From assembly GCF_043876835.1 (NCBI RefSeq), contig NZ_JBAWJZ010000009.1, forward strand, positions 92,960 to 156,959: DNA of 64,000 nt, read 5' to 3'. Source of the stretch: Yeosuana sp043876835 (GTDB lineage Bacteria > Bacteroidota > Bacteroidia > Flavobacteriales > Flavobacteriaceae). Of this stretch, positions 51,816-61,123 are shown in pieces (the stretch's first letter is position 1; every line of letters begins with the position of its first letter). The notes under the pieces are model-generated. The model was not told the DNA's origin and did no database searches. It saw nothing but the letters and a program-made list of their open reading frames with translations. The translations under genes were made by a program, and so were the position numbers.

Positions 51816-52952
51816 ATGAATATGGAATTTGAATTAAAAGGCAAAGACAGTCAAAGTAAAGCAAGAGCTGGAAAAATAACAACAGATCATGGTGTAATTG
51901 AAACACCAATTTTTATGCCTGTTGGTACGGTAGCATCTGTAAAAGGAGTTCATCAGCGTGAGCTTAAAAACGATATTAATCCAGATATTATTCTAGGCAA
52001 CACATACCATTTATACTTAAGACCCCAAACAGATATATTAGAAAAGGCTGGCGGACTTCATAAATTCATGAATTGGGATAGAAATATTTTAACCGATTCT
52101 GGAGGTTATCAAGTATATTCACTTTCTGCTAATAGAAAAATAAAGGAAGAAGGTGTTAAGTTTAAATCTCATATAGATGGAAGCTACCATACGTTTACTC
52201 CAGAAAATGTGATGGAAATTCAACGTAGTATAGGAGCAGATATTATTATGGCTTTTGATGAATGCACGCCATATCCTTGTGATTATAATTATGCTAAAAG
52301 ATCGATGCATATGACACATAGATGGTTGGATAGATGCATCAGTCATTTAGAAAAAACACCTTTAAAGTATAGTCATGACCAAGCGTTTTTTCCTATAGTT
52401 CAAGGAAGTACATATAAAGATTTACGTGTTCAATCTGCTGAATATATTGCAAATGCAGGTGCATTAGGAAATGCAATTGGAGGTTTATCAGTAGGGGAAC
52501 CAGCTGAAGAAATGTATGCTATGACAGATATTGTGTGTAATATTTTGCCAGAAGATAAACCGAGATATTTAATGGGTGTTGGTACACCAATTAATATTTT
52601 AGAGAACATTGCGTTAGGTATAGATATGTTTGATTGTGTGATGCCAACAAGAAATGCAAGAAATGGCATGTTGTTTACGGTAAATGGTACATTGAATATA
52701 AAAAACCAGAAGTGGAAAGATGATTTTTCTCCAGTTGATGAAATGGGAATAACTTTTGTTGATACAGAATATACAAAAGCATATTTACGTCATCTATTTT
52801 CTGTAAATGAATTATTAGGAATGCAAATTGCAACAATTCATAATTTAGGTTTCTATTTATGGTTGGTTAGAGAAGCAAGAAAACATATATTAGCAGGAGA
52901 TTTCAATACTTGGAAAAATACAATGGTTAACCAAATGAATAATCGTTTATAG
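51816..52952 (+). CDS. tgt: tRNA-guanine(34) transglycosylase
   Basis: 378 residues from the ATG at 51816; an ATG two codons later is equally possible, and the TTG at 51798 lies in the -7 box. It exchanges G34 for preQ1 in queuosine-type tRNAs. Motifs include D-S-G-G-Y-Q-V-Y-S-L (catalytic Asp), G-G-L-S-V-G-E, and D-C-V-M-P-T-R-N-A-R. The usual C-terminal zinc Cys-x-Cys-x-x-Cys is not visible in its standard form, which is common in Bacteroidetes copies. It heads a tgt-lptG-EamA operon. Confidence 0.93.
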   Translation: MNMEFELKGKDSQSKARAGKITTDHGVIETPIFMPVGTVASVKGVHQRELKNDINPDIILGNTYHLYLRPQTDILEKAGGLHKFMNWDRNILTDSGGYQVYSLSANRKIKEEGVKFKSHIDGSYHTFTPENVMEIQRSIGADIIMAFDECTPYPCDYNYAKRSMHMTHRWLDRCISHLEKTPLKYSHDQAFFPIVQGSTYKDLRVQSAEYIANAGALGNAIGGLSVGEPAEEMYAMTDIVCNILPEDKPRYLMGVGTPINILENIALGIDMFDCVMPTRNARNGMLFTVNGTLNIKNQKWKDDFSPVDEMGITFVDTEYTKAYLRHLFSVNELLGMQIATIHNLGFYLWLVREARKHILAGDFNTWKNTMVNQMNNRL

Positions 52953-52954
52953 AT

Positions 52955-54031
52955 TTGAAAATTTTAGATTGGTACATATTAAAGCGTTATCTGTTTACAT
53001 TTTTCATGATGTTATTGCTGTTTATTCCTATAGGGATTACAGTAAATCTTGCTGAAAAAATTGGAAAACTTCTTGAAAATGAAGTGCCATTTAAAGAAAT
53101 AGTTATTTATTATTTGGACTTTACGGTTTACTTTGCTCATTTATTATTCCCGTTATTCTTATTCTTATCCGTAATATGGTTTACCTCAAAACTAGCTAAC
53201 AATACAGAGGTTATAGCTTTTTTAAGTTCAGGAGTTTCTTTTTCAAGATTTTTGAGACCTTATATGATTGGTGCTGCTATTATTGGTGGTTTAGCATTGT
53301 TTTTAGGTATGTACCTTGCACCAATTGCTAGTAAGGGGTTTAATGAATTTGACTATAAATATTTGCATCCAGACAGAAAAACCACTCAGGATAGAAATGT
53401 ATTCAGACAGATTAATGATAAAGAATTTATTTATGTAAGTAGCTTTGATTTAAATCAGAAACAAGGAATCAATTTTACTTTAGAACATATAGAAAACAAT
53501 AAATTAACCTATAAAATTAGTGCCAAAAGCATTAAGTATATAGAGGAAGACACCATTTATAGATTGGTAGATTATGTAAAAAGAACCGTTGGGCCAATTA
53601 ATGATGAGTTAGAATTCGAAAAGAGAAAGGACACACTTTTTGCTTTTGATGTTGAAGATTTAACGCCTGTAATTTATATCGCAGAAATATTGCCTTACAA
53701 TGAATTGTCAAAATTCATTGAAAAGGAAGAAATGAGAGGATCTTCAAACATTGGTCGATACCAATTGGTTTTATACAGAAAATGGAGTTTACCAGTTTCA
53801 GTATTTATATTAACAATTATTGCTGTGGCAGTTTCTTCCATTAAACGAAGAGGAGGAATGGGAGTAAATCTTGCCGTAGGAATTTGTATTGCTATGATTT
53901 TTGTGTTTTTCGATAAAATTTTTGGGGTTATGGCAGAACAATCCAATTTCCCACCAGTTATTGCTGTGTGGTTCCCAAATGTCATTTTTGGTATTTTAGC
54001 AGTATACTTGTTACAAAATGCAAAACGCTAA
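52955..54031 (+). CDS. lptG: LptF/LptG family permease
   Basis: 358 residues. The start is TTG at 52955, 2 nt after the tgt stop; M-K-I-L-D-W-Y-I-L-K-R-Y is the typical family N-terminus and no ATG competes. Three N-terminal membrane segments, a periplasmic beta-jellyroll and three C-terminal segments fit the LPS export permease that works with LptB. S-S-I-K-R-R-G-G-M-G precedes the last membrane pair. Confidence 0.92.
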   Translation: MKILDWYILKRYLFTFFMMLLLFIPIGITVNLAEKIGKLLENEVPFKEIVIYYLDFTVYFAHLLFPLFLFLSVIWFTSKLANNTEVIAFLSSGVSFSRFLRPYMIGAAIIGGLALFLGMYLAPIASKGFNEFDYKYLHPDRKTTQDRNVFRQINDKEFIYVSSFDLNQKQGINFTLEHIENNKLTYKISAKSIKYIEEDTIYRLVDYVKRTVGPINDELEFEKRKDTLFAFDVEDLTPVIYIAEILPYNELSKFIEKEEMRGSSNIGRYQLVLYRKWSLPVSVFILTIIAVAVSSIKRRGGMGVNLAVGICIAMIFVFFDKIFGVMAEQSNFPPVIAVWFPNVIFGILAVYLLQNAKR

Positions 54032-54914
54032 ACTTAAAAACTATCTACATCTTCATTTTTTAGTTTTTATTGCTGGATTTACTGCTATTTTAGGTGAATT
54101 GATTTCTATTTCAGCCATTCCACTAGTTTGGTTTAGAATGTTTATGGCTTCTATTTTAATTTTTATTTATATAAAAGTAGCTAAAGTCGATATTCGTATT
54201 TCACCAAAATCTGTAATTAAACTTTTCATAGCCGGAGTTATAATAGCAATACATTGGATCACATTTTTTGGAGCCATTGAAGTTGCCAATGTTTCCATTG
54301 CCTTAGCTATGTTTTCAACAGGTGCTTTTTTTGCTTCTATTATAGAACCTATTGTTTTTAAACGTAAAGTGATTTGGTATGAAATTATTTTTGGAATACT
54401 GGTTGTAATAGGAATATTTTTAATTACTCAAAGTGAAATCCATTATATAAAAGGCATCATTCTGGGTATTTCCTCTGCTTTTTTTTCTTCTCTATTTGCT
54501 GTTCTTAATGGTAAGTTTTTACAAAGACATTCAGCAACTGTCATTTCGTTTTATGAATTTATAAGCGGAGTTGCATTTATATCACTTTTTATAATTTTAT
54601 TTCGAGGAGGTTTTTCTATTGAATTCTTTAAATTAAGTGTTGCCGATTTTGGGTATCTATTCATATTGGCTTCTGTGTGTTCAGCCTATGCTTTTATTGC
54701 AGCTGTTCATGTTATGAAAGTGATTAGCCCTTATACTGTTGTTTTAAGCTATAATTTAGAGCCTGTTTATGGCATTATATTAGCTATAATTTTATTTCCT
54801 GAAAAAGAAAGAATGAGTATAAACTTTTATTATGGGGCATTTATTATTATTACGACAGTTATGCTAAACGGATTATTGAAAAAGAAAAGACTATTAAAAA
54901 GGAAGCGTTCTTAG
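54018..54914 (+). CDS. EamA/DMT superfamily transporter
   Basis: 298 residues with ten membrane segments in two EamA repeats (about 10-135 and 150-285). It overlaps lptG by 14 nt. The family exports amino acids, nucleosides or other metabolites, or moves them by exchange; the substrate is not indicated. A cluster of Lys and Arg closes the C-terminus. Confidence 0.9.
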   Translation: MQNAKLKNYLHLHFLVFIAGFTAILGELISISAIPLVWFRMFMASILIFIYIKVAKVDIRISPKSVIKLFIAGVIIAIHWITFFGAIEVANVSIALAMFSTGAFFASIIEPIVFKRKVIWYEIIFGILVVIGIFLITQSEIHYIKGIILGISSAFFSSLFAVLNGKFLQRHSATVISFYEFISGVAFISLFIILFRGGFSIEFFKLSVADFGYLFILASVCSAYAFIAAVHVMKVISPYTVVLSYNLEPVYGIILAIILFPEKERMSINFYYGAFIIITTVMLNGLLKKKRLLKRKRS

Positions 54915-54937
54915 AGGTTTATCATGATTAAAGTTTT

Positions 54938-54945
54938 TATATTTG
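54938..54945 (+). promoter_or_regulatory. Probable accA promoter (-7 box)
   Basis: TATATTTG, 31 nt before the accA ATG. Confidence 0.5.
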
Positions 54946-54976
54946 TATGCTAACAAAAATATAACTAGAAATTCTT

Positions 54977-55930
54977 ATGGAATATTTAGAATTTGAATTG
55001 CCTATAAAAGAGCTTGAAGACCAGTTACAAAAATGTAGAATAATTGGAGAAGAAAGTGAAGTAGATGTTACTCAAACCTGCTCGCAAATTGAAAAAAAAT
55101 TAATTCAGACCCAAACCGATATTTATAAAAATTTAACTCCTTGGCAACGAGTACAATTGTCTCGTCACCCAAATCGTCCTTATACATTAGATTATATAAG
55201 AGCGATTTGCGGGGAAACATTTTTAGAACTTCATGGAGATAGAGGCTTTAAAGATGACAAAGCCATGATTGGTGGATTGGGTAAAATTGGCGACCAAAGT
55301 TATATGTTTATTGGCCAACAAAAAGGTTACAATACCAAAACAAGACAATACCGAAATTTTGGTATGGCTAATCCAGAAGGATATAGAAAAGCACTTAGGC
55401 TAATGAAATCTGCTGAAAAATTTGGTATTCCTGTAGTTACTATATTAGATACACCTGGAGCATATCCTGGGTTAGAAGCTGAAGAAAGAGGACAAGGAGA
55501 AGCTATTGCGAGAAACATTCTTGAAATGACCCGTTTAAAAGTGCCGATTATTACTGTAATCATTGGTGAAGGTGCTTCTGGAGGTGCATTAGGAATTGGT
55601 GTTGGAGATATTGTTTTAATGTTGGAAAACACATGGTACAGCGTTATCTCTCCTGAATCATGTTCATCTATTCTTTGGCGCAGCTGGGAATTTAAGGAAC
55701 AAGCAGCTGAAGCTTTAAAGCTTACTGCAAAAGACATGAAAAAACTTAAGATGGTTGACGAAATTGTCAAAGAACCTCTTGGTGGTGCACATAGAGACAG
55801 AGAACAAACTTTTACGATTGTAAGTGATGCAATATCTAAGTCTTATGAGTTACTTAAAAACTTATCACCAAAAGAATTAGTGGAAAAAAGAATGGATAAA
55901 TATTTAAATATGGGAGTATTTAAAGGCTAA
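54977..55930 (+). CDS. accA: Acetyl-CoA carboxylase carboxyltransferase subunit alpha
   Basis: 317 residues, normal length. The carboxyltransferase half with AccD, supplying malonyl-CoA for fatty acid synthesis. Motifs: W-Q-R-V-Q-L-S-R-H-P-x-R-P, G-D-R-G-F-K-D-D, D-T-P-G-A-Y-P-G, and G-E-G-A-S-G-G-A-L. It ends at a strong terminator before dnaB. Confidence 0.96.
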   Translation: MEYLEFELPIKELEDQLQKCRIIGEESEVDVTQTCSQIEKKLIQTQTDIYKNLTPWQRVQLSRHPNRPYTLDYIRAICGETFLELHGDRGFKDDKAMIGGLGKIGDQSYMFIGQQKGYNTKTRQYRNFGMANPEGYRKALRLMKSAEKFGIPVVTILDTPGAYPGLEAEERGQGEAIARNILEMTRLKVPIITVIIGEGASGGALGIGVGDIVLMLENTWYSVISPESCSSILWRSWEFKEQAAEALKLTAKDMKKLKMVDEIVKEPLGGAHRDREQTFTIVSDAISKSYELLKNLSPKELVEKRMDKYLNMGVFKG

Positions 55931-55953
55931 TCCTTTTAAAATCATAACATAGT

Positions 55954-55987
55954 AAAATCTGAAGCTTATAACTTCAGATTTTTTTTA
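55954..55987 (+). terminator. accA terminator
   Basis: Stem AAAATCTGAAG / CTTCAGATTTT with a 7-nt loop and T run. Confidence 0.9.
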
Positions 55988-56099
55988 TGGTTATTGACAA
56001 TTTTTTTAAGTTATTAACAGTTAGAATGTTAACGAACAGTTCATAATCATACATTGTTTTCACTTTAAAACCATCATCATTTTAATTACTTTAGCAGTT

Positions 56100-57644
56100 A
56101 TGGAACAACCTAATCAAATAAAAGGATATAAAGTAGATAGAAGCACATTAATAAGTCTTGAGAAAGGGAAAATACCACCTCAAGCACTTGATTTAGAAGA
56201 AGTTGTGTTAGGAGCAATGATGATTGATAAAAAAGGTGTTGATGAAGTTATTGACATTTTAAGTCCAGAAGCGTTCTATAAAGAAGCACATCAGCATATT
56301 TTTGAAGCTATTTTTCAGCTATTTGAAAGTAGTGAGCCAGTTGACTTATTAACCGTTTCAACACAATTAAAGAAAAATTCAAAATTGGAGTTGGCGGGAG
56401 GTGATTTTTACCTCATTTCTTTAACGCAAAAAGTATCCTCTTCAGCACATATTGAGTTCCATGCACGTATTATTTTGCAGAAATATATTCAACGTAGTTT
56501 GATTAAAATATCAAGTGAAATTATTGAAAACTCCTATGATGAAACAAAAGATGTTTTTGATTTATTAGACGAAGCCGAAGCAAAACTATATGAAGTAACA
56601 CAAGGAAATATAAAAAAATCCAGTGAAACAGCTCAAAGCTTAGTAATCCAAGCAAAAAAGAAAATTGAAGAAATTTCTAATAAAGAAGGATTAAGTGGTA
56701 TTCCATCAGGGTTTGATAAGCTGGATAAGTTGACATCTGGTTGGCAGGAAAGTGATTTAATTATTGTGGCTGCAAGACCAGGTATGGGAAAAACGGCTTT
56801 AACGCTTTCTATGGCAAGAAATATTGCAGTAAATCATAATATTCCCGTAGCTTTCTTTTCATTAGAGATGGCATCAGTTCAATTAATAACTCGTTTAATT
56901 TCTAGTGAAACAGGGCTTTCTTCTGAAAAATTGCGTACAGGTCGTCTCGAAAAACATGAATGGGAACAATTAAATGTTAAAGTTAAAGGACTTGAAAAAG
57001 CACCATTATATATTGATGACACACCTTCGCTTTCAATATTTGATTTAAGAGCCAAAGCACGTCGTTTATCTTCGCAACACGGTATTAAATTAATTATTAT
57101 TGATTATTTGCAGTTAATGACTGCTGGTGGAAGTCAAAAAGGAGGAAATAGAGAACAAGAAATCTCAACTATTTCCAGAAACCTGAAAGCTTTAGCAAAA
57201 GAATTAAGTGTGCCAGTTATTGCTTTATCCCAGTTATCAAGGGCCGTTGAAACTCGTGGAGGCAGTAAGCGACCTTTATTAAGTGACCTTCGTGAATCTG
57301 GAGCAATTGAGCAAGATGCCGATATTGTATCGTTTATTTACCGTCCAGAGTATTATAAAATTGAAGAGTGGGATGATGATGAGCGTTCACCAACCGAAGG
57401 ACAAGCAGAATTTATTGTTGCTAAACATAGAAATGGTGGACTTGACAACATTAGGTTAAAATTTGTTGGTCATTTAGGTAAGTTTGATAATTTGGATGAT
57501 TTTGATTCTCCTTTTGAATTCCATAGTAAAATGAATGCTGCTGCAAATGATGATACCTTTAAATCAGATAATTTTAAAGCCAGTCCAAATGAAGCATTTG
57601 GTAGTTCATTTAATGAGGATGAAGATAATGATGTGCCTTTTTAA
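56100..57644 (+). CDS. dnaB: Replicative DNA helicase
   Basis: 514 residues. N-terminal domain to about 125, linker, then a RecA-like motor with Walker A R-P-G-M-G-K-T (226-232), Walker B L-I-I-I-D-Y-L-Q-L-M and S-D-L-R-E-S-G-A-I-E. No intein is present. The C-terminal tail is acidic and ends D-V-P-F, as in many Bacteroidetes helicases. Preceded by 170 nt with the accA terminator. Confidence 0.96.
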   Translation: MEQPNQIKGYKVDRSTLISLEKGKIPPQALDLEEVVLGAMMIDKKGVDEVIDILSPEAFYKEAHQHIFEAIFQLFESSEPVDLLTVSTQLKKNSKLELAGGDFYLISLTQKVSSSAHIEFHARIILQKYIQRSLIKISSEIIENSYDETKDVFDLLDEAEAKLYEVTQGNIKKSSETAQSLVIQAKKKIEEISNKEGLSGIPSGFDKLDKLTSGWQESDLIIVAARPGMGKTALTLSMARNIAVNHNIPVAFFSLEMASVQLITRLISSETGLSSEKLRTGRLEKHEWEQLNVKVKGLEKAPLYIDDTPSLSIFDLRAKARRLSSQHGIKLIIIDYLQLMTAGGSQKGGNREQEISTISRNLKALAKELSVPVIALSQLSRAVETRGGSKRPLLSDLRESGAIEQDADIVSFIYRPEYYKIEEWDDDERSPTEGQAEFIVAKHRNGGLDNIRLKFVGHLGKFDNLDDFDSPFEFHSKMNAAANDDTFKSDNFKASPNEAFGSSFNEDEDNDVPF

Positions 57645-57703
57645 TACTTAATATTTCCTTAAACCATTTCGTTCAACATTAATTTTTAAGTATCTTTCGG
57701 TCT

Positions 57704-58963
57704 ATGAGAAAGACCATTGTTTTTATATTACTATTTTTTTTTTCGATTAATTCCTTCGCATCTTATATTCTTATTCCAATGGATGCTGAAAGCCAAATAA
57801 ATCATTTAAAAGCTTATGGTATTACTTATTGGGCATTAGAAAAACAACTTAAAGTTAAATGGCTTTTAAATTATAGAGGTGGTTCTTTTTTATTGCCAGA
57901 TGTTGAAGGAGTTGAACGTGAATGTCAAATTAGAGGTGTTTCATTTGAGATTATTTCAGATTCGAAAACAGAAAGTATTTTAGAGGAAATTAATAGCCCA
58001 AGTCAAAACATGGAAGCTGTTGTTTTAGAAAAAGCACCTAAAATTGCAGTTTATACACCTCATGGTAAACAACCTTGGGACGATGCCGTTACTATGGTTT
58101 TAACTTATGCAGAAATTCCTTATGAAACGGTTTATGATGAAGAAGTTTTAAATGATGGTTTGTTGGCTTTTGACTGGTTACACTTGCATCACGAAGATTT
58201 CACAGGTCAATATGGAAAATTTTACGGAGCTTACAAGGCAGCGGCTTGGTATATTCAAGAGAAAAAAGATGCAGAAGCTTTAGCTGAAAAATTAGGTTAT
58301 AGCAAGGTATCTCAAGAAAAACTTGATGTGGCATTAAAAATTAGGGATTATGTTATTGGAGGAGGATTTATGTTTGCTATGTGTAGTGCTGCAGATAGTT
58401 TTGACATTGCTTTATCGGCTGAAGGAGTTGATATTTGTGAGCCCATGTTTGACGGCGATGGGAGTGAAGCCAATTATCAAAGTAAGATAGATTATAGTAA
58501 AACCTTCGCATTTACAAATTTTAAATTAGAAAAAAATCCAAATGTTTATGAGTTTTCATCAATTGATATGACCCAGCACCGGATGATTTCAAGAACCATT
58601 GATTATTTTTCGCTAATGGAATTTTCTGCAAAATGGGATCCTATTCCAACCATGTTATGTCAAAATCACACGGCATTAATTAAAGGTTTTATGGGACAAA
58701 CTACGGCTTTTAATAGTGATGAAATAAAGCCCAATGTTTTGATTATGGGCGAAAATAAAACCAATGGAGAGGCTAAATACATTCATGGAATTAAGGGAAA
58801 AGGGTTCTTTACTTTTTATGGTGGACATGACCCTGAGGATTATCAGCATAGAGTAGGAGATTCTAAAACAGAATTAGAATTGCACCCTACTTCTCCGGGT
58901 TACAGACTTATATTAAATAATGTATTGTTTCCAGCGGCAAGAAAAAAGAAACAGAAAACTTAA
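57704..58963 (+). CDS. Secreted GATase-1-like protein (often mislabelled asparagine synthetase B)
   Basis: 419 residues with a signal peptide (about 1-19, ending S-F-A-S). The middle part (about 112-240) has a class I glutamine-amidotransferase or ThuA-like flavodoxin layout: K-I-A-V-Y-T-P-H-G, then H-L-H-H-E-D and an elbow-like G-G-G-F-M-F-A-M-C-S-A-A-D with Cys227. No ATP-PPi synthetase domain or N-terminal Cys1 of asparagine synthetase B exists. The C-terminal region has F-Y-G-G-H-D-P-E-D. I infer an envelope protein of unknown function. Confidence 0.75.
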   Translation: MRKTIVFILLFFFSINSFASYILIPMDAESQINHLKAYGITYWALEKQLKVKWLLNYRGGSFLLPDVEGVERECQIRGVSFEIISDSKTESILEEINSPSQNMEAVVLEKAPKIAVYTPHGKQPWDDAVTMVLTYAEIPYETVYDEEVLNDGLLAFDWLHLHHEDFTGQYGKFYGAYKAAAWYIQEKKDAEALAEKLGYSKVSQEKLDVALKIRDYVIGGGFMFAMCSAADSFDIALSAEGVDICEPMFDGDGSEANYQSKIDYSKTFAFTNFKLEKNPNVYEFSSIDMTQHRMISRTIDYFSLMEFSAKWDPIPTMLCQNHTALIKGFMGQTTAFNSDEIKPNVLIMGENKTNGEAKYIHGIKGKGFFTFYGGHDPEDYQHRVGDSKTELELHPTSPGYRLILNNVLFPAARKKKQKT

Positions 58964-58970
58964 AGAAATA

Positions 58971-59402
58971 CTATTCAGTAATTTCTACAAGTTGAAATGT
59001 GTAAATATATCCATCAGCACCAGCTCCTGTACTTTTTTCATTTTGATTTATAACCAACAGATTATTTGAAATGGTTAAGCTTCCAAATTCATTTTGGTTT
59101 ATTACAATAAAGGAATCATTACTATTATTTATAAGTGAAAATGTATAGTTACCAGTATCAAATCCATCTTCTTTTGTTGTATCTGTATTGTTATTTGTAA
59201 TATTAAGTGTCCCTAATGAGTCATTGAACGCCCAAATTATGGTGCTCAAATCAAAATTATTATTAACACCATCAATTCCTCCACTTACATTTTTTAAATG
59301 CCATTCAGCCCTAACAAACTGAGGCACATTATTATCACTGCTTAGTGAGCAACTGGTTAATAAAAAAATAAAAATAGTAGCGGTTAAAAATTTCATAGTC
59401 AT
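58971..59402 (-). CDS. Small lipoprotein, lipocalin-like
   Basis: 143 residues (141 if the second ATG at 59396 is used). The lipobox ends at Cys18 (T-S-C-S). The mature part opens with W-H-L-K-N-V-S-G-G and is built of short strands (L-S-T-I-I-W-A-F-N, G-N-Y-T-F-S-L, L-T-I-S-N-N-L-L-V-I), as in the small lipocalin-like lipoproteins of Flavobacteria. Nothing fixes a ligand. It converges with the preceding plus-strand gene, 7 nt apart. Confidence 0.75.
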   Translation of the reverse strand: MTMKFLTATIFIFLLTSCSLSSDNNVPQFVRAEWHLKNVSGGIDGVNNNFDLSTIIWAFNDSLGTLNITNNNTDTTKEDGFDTGNYTFSLINNSNDSFIVINQNEFGSLTISNNLLVINQNEKSTGAGADGYIYTFQLVEITE

Positions 59403-59463
59403 ATTAGCTTTTTTATAATTAGATACGAAATTATACCAATGGTTGCGTTTACAGATTAAAAAT

Positions 59464-60285
59464 TTAATTTTTTAATGTTAGTGTTTCTTTTGCTTGTATA
59501 ATTTTTTCTAAAATGTATTCTACACCATTATCGTCATTACTTTTAGTTTTATAACTAGCAATATCTTTTACATGCTGCACGGCATTTTCCATGGCAAAAC
59601 TAAAAGAAGCAAGTTTTAACATTTCGATATCATTATTATAATCTCCAAAAGCAATAGTTTCATCTTCTGTAATGTTATAATAATTTTGCAAAAGTTTTAA
59701 AGCATTTCCTTTGTTTGCAGAATCATCAGAAATATCTACCCAATGTTTTCCAGAAACTATAATTTTATATTCTGAGACCAGTTCGTTAAAAAGAGGAAAT
59801 ATATATTTTTCAGAATCTTCATGATGATACAATGCTATTTTAATAATGTCTTCTTTGATTTCTTCTATGGAATTAATCACAACAAAATTTGGATAATATT
59901 CAGATAACAGTTTTATGTGTCCATTTGAAGCACTTTTAAAATAGGCTTTTGATTTTGTACAATAAATTGGGTGAATATGTGAATTGGTAATAATTAATTT
60001 TTCAATCTTATAAAGATTATTCTTATTGATTGGTATTTTTAATAGGATAGTTTCTTTTTCTGCCACTATACCACCATTTTCAGCTACAATAATAATATCA
60101 TCTTTAATGGTACTTAATTTATCTATGATGCTATAATAAGGCCTTCCGCTAGCAGCTACAAATCGAATATTATGCTTTTTTATTTGTTTAAATAATTCAA
60201 AAAATAAACTACTTACTTCATGATTTGAATTGAGTAATGTGCCATCCATATCGGTGATGACTAATTTTATTTTGGATAAATCCAT
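59464..60285 (-). CDS. HAD-superfamily hydrolase, Cof-type (subfamily IIB)
   Basis: 273 residues from the ATG at 60285; a TTG at 60306 adds seven residues and is unlikely. Catalytic D-M-D-G-T (Asp12, Asp14), A-A-S-G-R-P-Y, K-G-N-A-L and G-D-Y-N-N-D-I-E-M-L complete the four HAD motifs. The cap size places it with YidA/YbjI-like phosphatases of sugar or flavin phosphates. A TATTTTTG -7 box lies at 60304-60311 on the minus strand. Confidence 0.92.
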   Translation of the reverse strand: MDLSKIKLVITDMDGTLLNSNHEVSSLFFELFKQIKKHNIRFVAASGRPYYSIIDKLSTIKDDIIIVAENGGIVAEKETILLKIPINKNNLYKIEKLIITNSHIHPIYCTKSKAYFKSASNGHIKLLSEYYPNFVVINSIEEIKEDIIKIALYHHEDSEKYIFPLFNELVSEYKIIVSGKHWVDISDDSANKGNALKLLQNYYNITEDETIAFGDYNNDIEMLKLASFSFAMENAVQHVKDIASYKTKSNDDNGVEYILEKIIQAKETLTLKN

Positions 60286-60356
60286 AGATAATTTTTTAAG
60301 AGGCAAAAATAATGTTTCTTATTTTAATAGATGTTTTGTGAAAGTTATTTATAACA

Positions 60357-60388
60357 AAAAAATCCGATTCTTTAGAACCGGATTTTTA
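60357..60388 (-). terminator. Terminator of the thrS-infC-rpmI-rplT operon
   Basis: Stem AAATCCG...CGGATTT with an inner TTC/GAA pair and T run on the minus strand, 38 nt after rplT. Confidence 0.85.
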
Positions 60389-60425
60389 TTAAGCGAATAA
60401 TATGTTTTACAATAGGCGAAACGCC

Positions 60426-60770
60426 TTATTTTACTTTCTCTATTACGGCTTTAAAAGCCTCAGGGTTATTCATAGCTAAATCTGCTAAAACCTTACGGTT
60501 TAATTCAATATCATTAGCTTTTAATTTTCCCATAAATTGAGAATATGACAATCCGTATTGTCTAGCTCCCGCGTTAATACGGGCAATCCATAAAGCACGG
60601 AATGTTCTTTTTTTGTTTCTACGGTCTCTGTACGAATATAACATCGCTTTATCAACCGCATTTTTTGCTACTGTCCAAACGTTTTTACGACGTCCGAAAA
60701 AGCCTTTTGCTTGTTTAAGAACCTTTTTTCTTCTGGCTCTTTTTGCAACAGAATTTACTGATCTTGGCAT
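60426..60770 (-). CDS. rplT: 50S ribosomal protein L20
   Basis: 114 residues, normal length. The start P-R-S-V-N-S-V-A-K-R-A-R-R-K-K and the F-R-A-L-W-I-A-R-I-N-A segment are the L20 signatures. It follows rpmI by 93 nt, a gap where no clear regulator structure was found. Last gene before the operon terminator. Confidence 0.97.
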   Translation of the reverse strand: MPRSVNSVAKRARRKKVLKQAKGFFGRRKNVWTVAKNAVDKAMLYSYRDRRNKKRTFRALWIARINAGARQYGLSYSQFMGKLKANDIELNRKVLADLAMNNPEAFKAVIEKVK

Positions 60771-60863
60771 AATTTTTAATTTTTTTTGTAGTAGGCGGGC
60801 TTTAAAAAACCTCTTTCACTGAGCCTAACTCCAGGGTTATTAATTTGTTTTAACCAGAACTTA

Positions 60864-61061
60864 TTACTTTAAACGTAATTGTTCTTTAATGCTGTTAACA
60901 TCACTTTGGTCAACCAAAGTACTGTGTGTTAACGCTAGCTTACGCTTTTTAGACTTCTTTGTTAAGATGTGACTTTTAAAGGCGTGCTTTCTTTTAATCT
61001 TACCAGTACCAGTTAACTTAAAGCGTTTTTTGGCACTAGATTTTGTTTTCATTTTAGGCAT
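60864..61061 (-). CDS. rpmI: 50S ribosomal protein L35
   Basis: 65 residues, highly basic. K-M-K-T-K-S-S-A-K-K-R-F and H-I-L-T-K-K-S-K-K-R-K are typical. It lies between infC (62 nt) and rplT in the conserved order. Confidence 0.96.
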   Translation of the reverse strand: MPKMKTKSSAKKRFKLTGTGKIKRKHAFKSHILTKKSKKRKLALTHSTLVDQSDVNSIKEQLRLK

Positions 61062-61123
61062 CTTTTCTCCTAGTTTTAATTATTTCGCTTAATTATCTTT
61101 AATCCTGAACTATTCAGGGCTTT

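Noticed and set aside
55327..55770. 147-codon open frame on the minus strand inside accA
   Set aside because: It lies wholly antisense to a well-conserved housekeeping gene and its translation has no family features.
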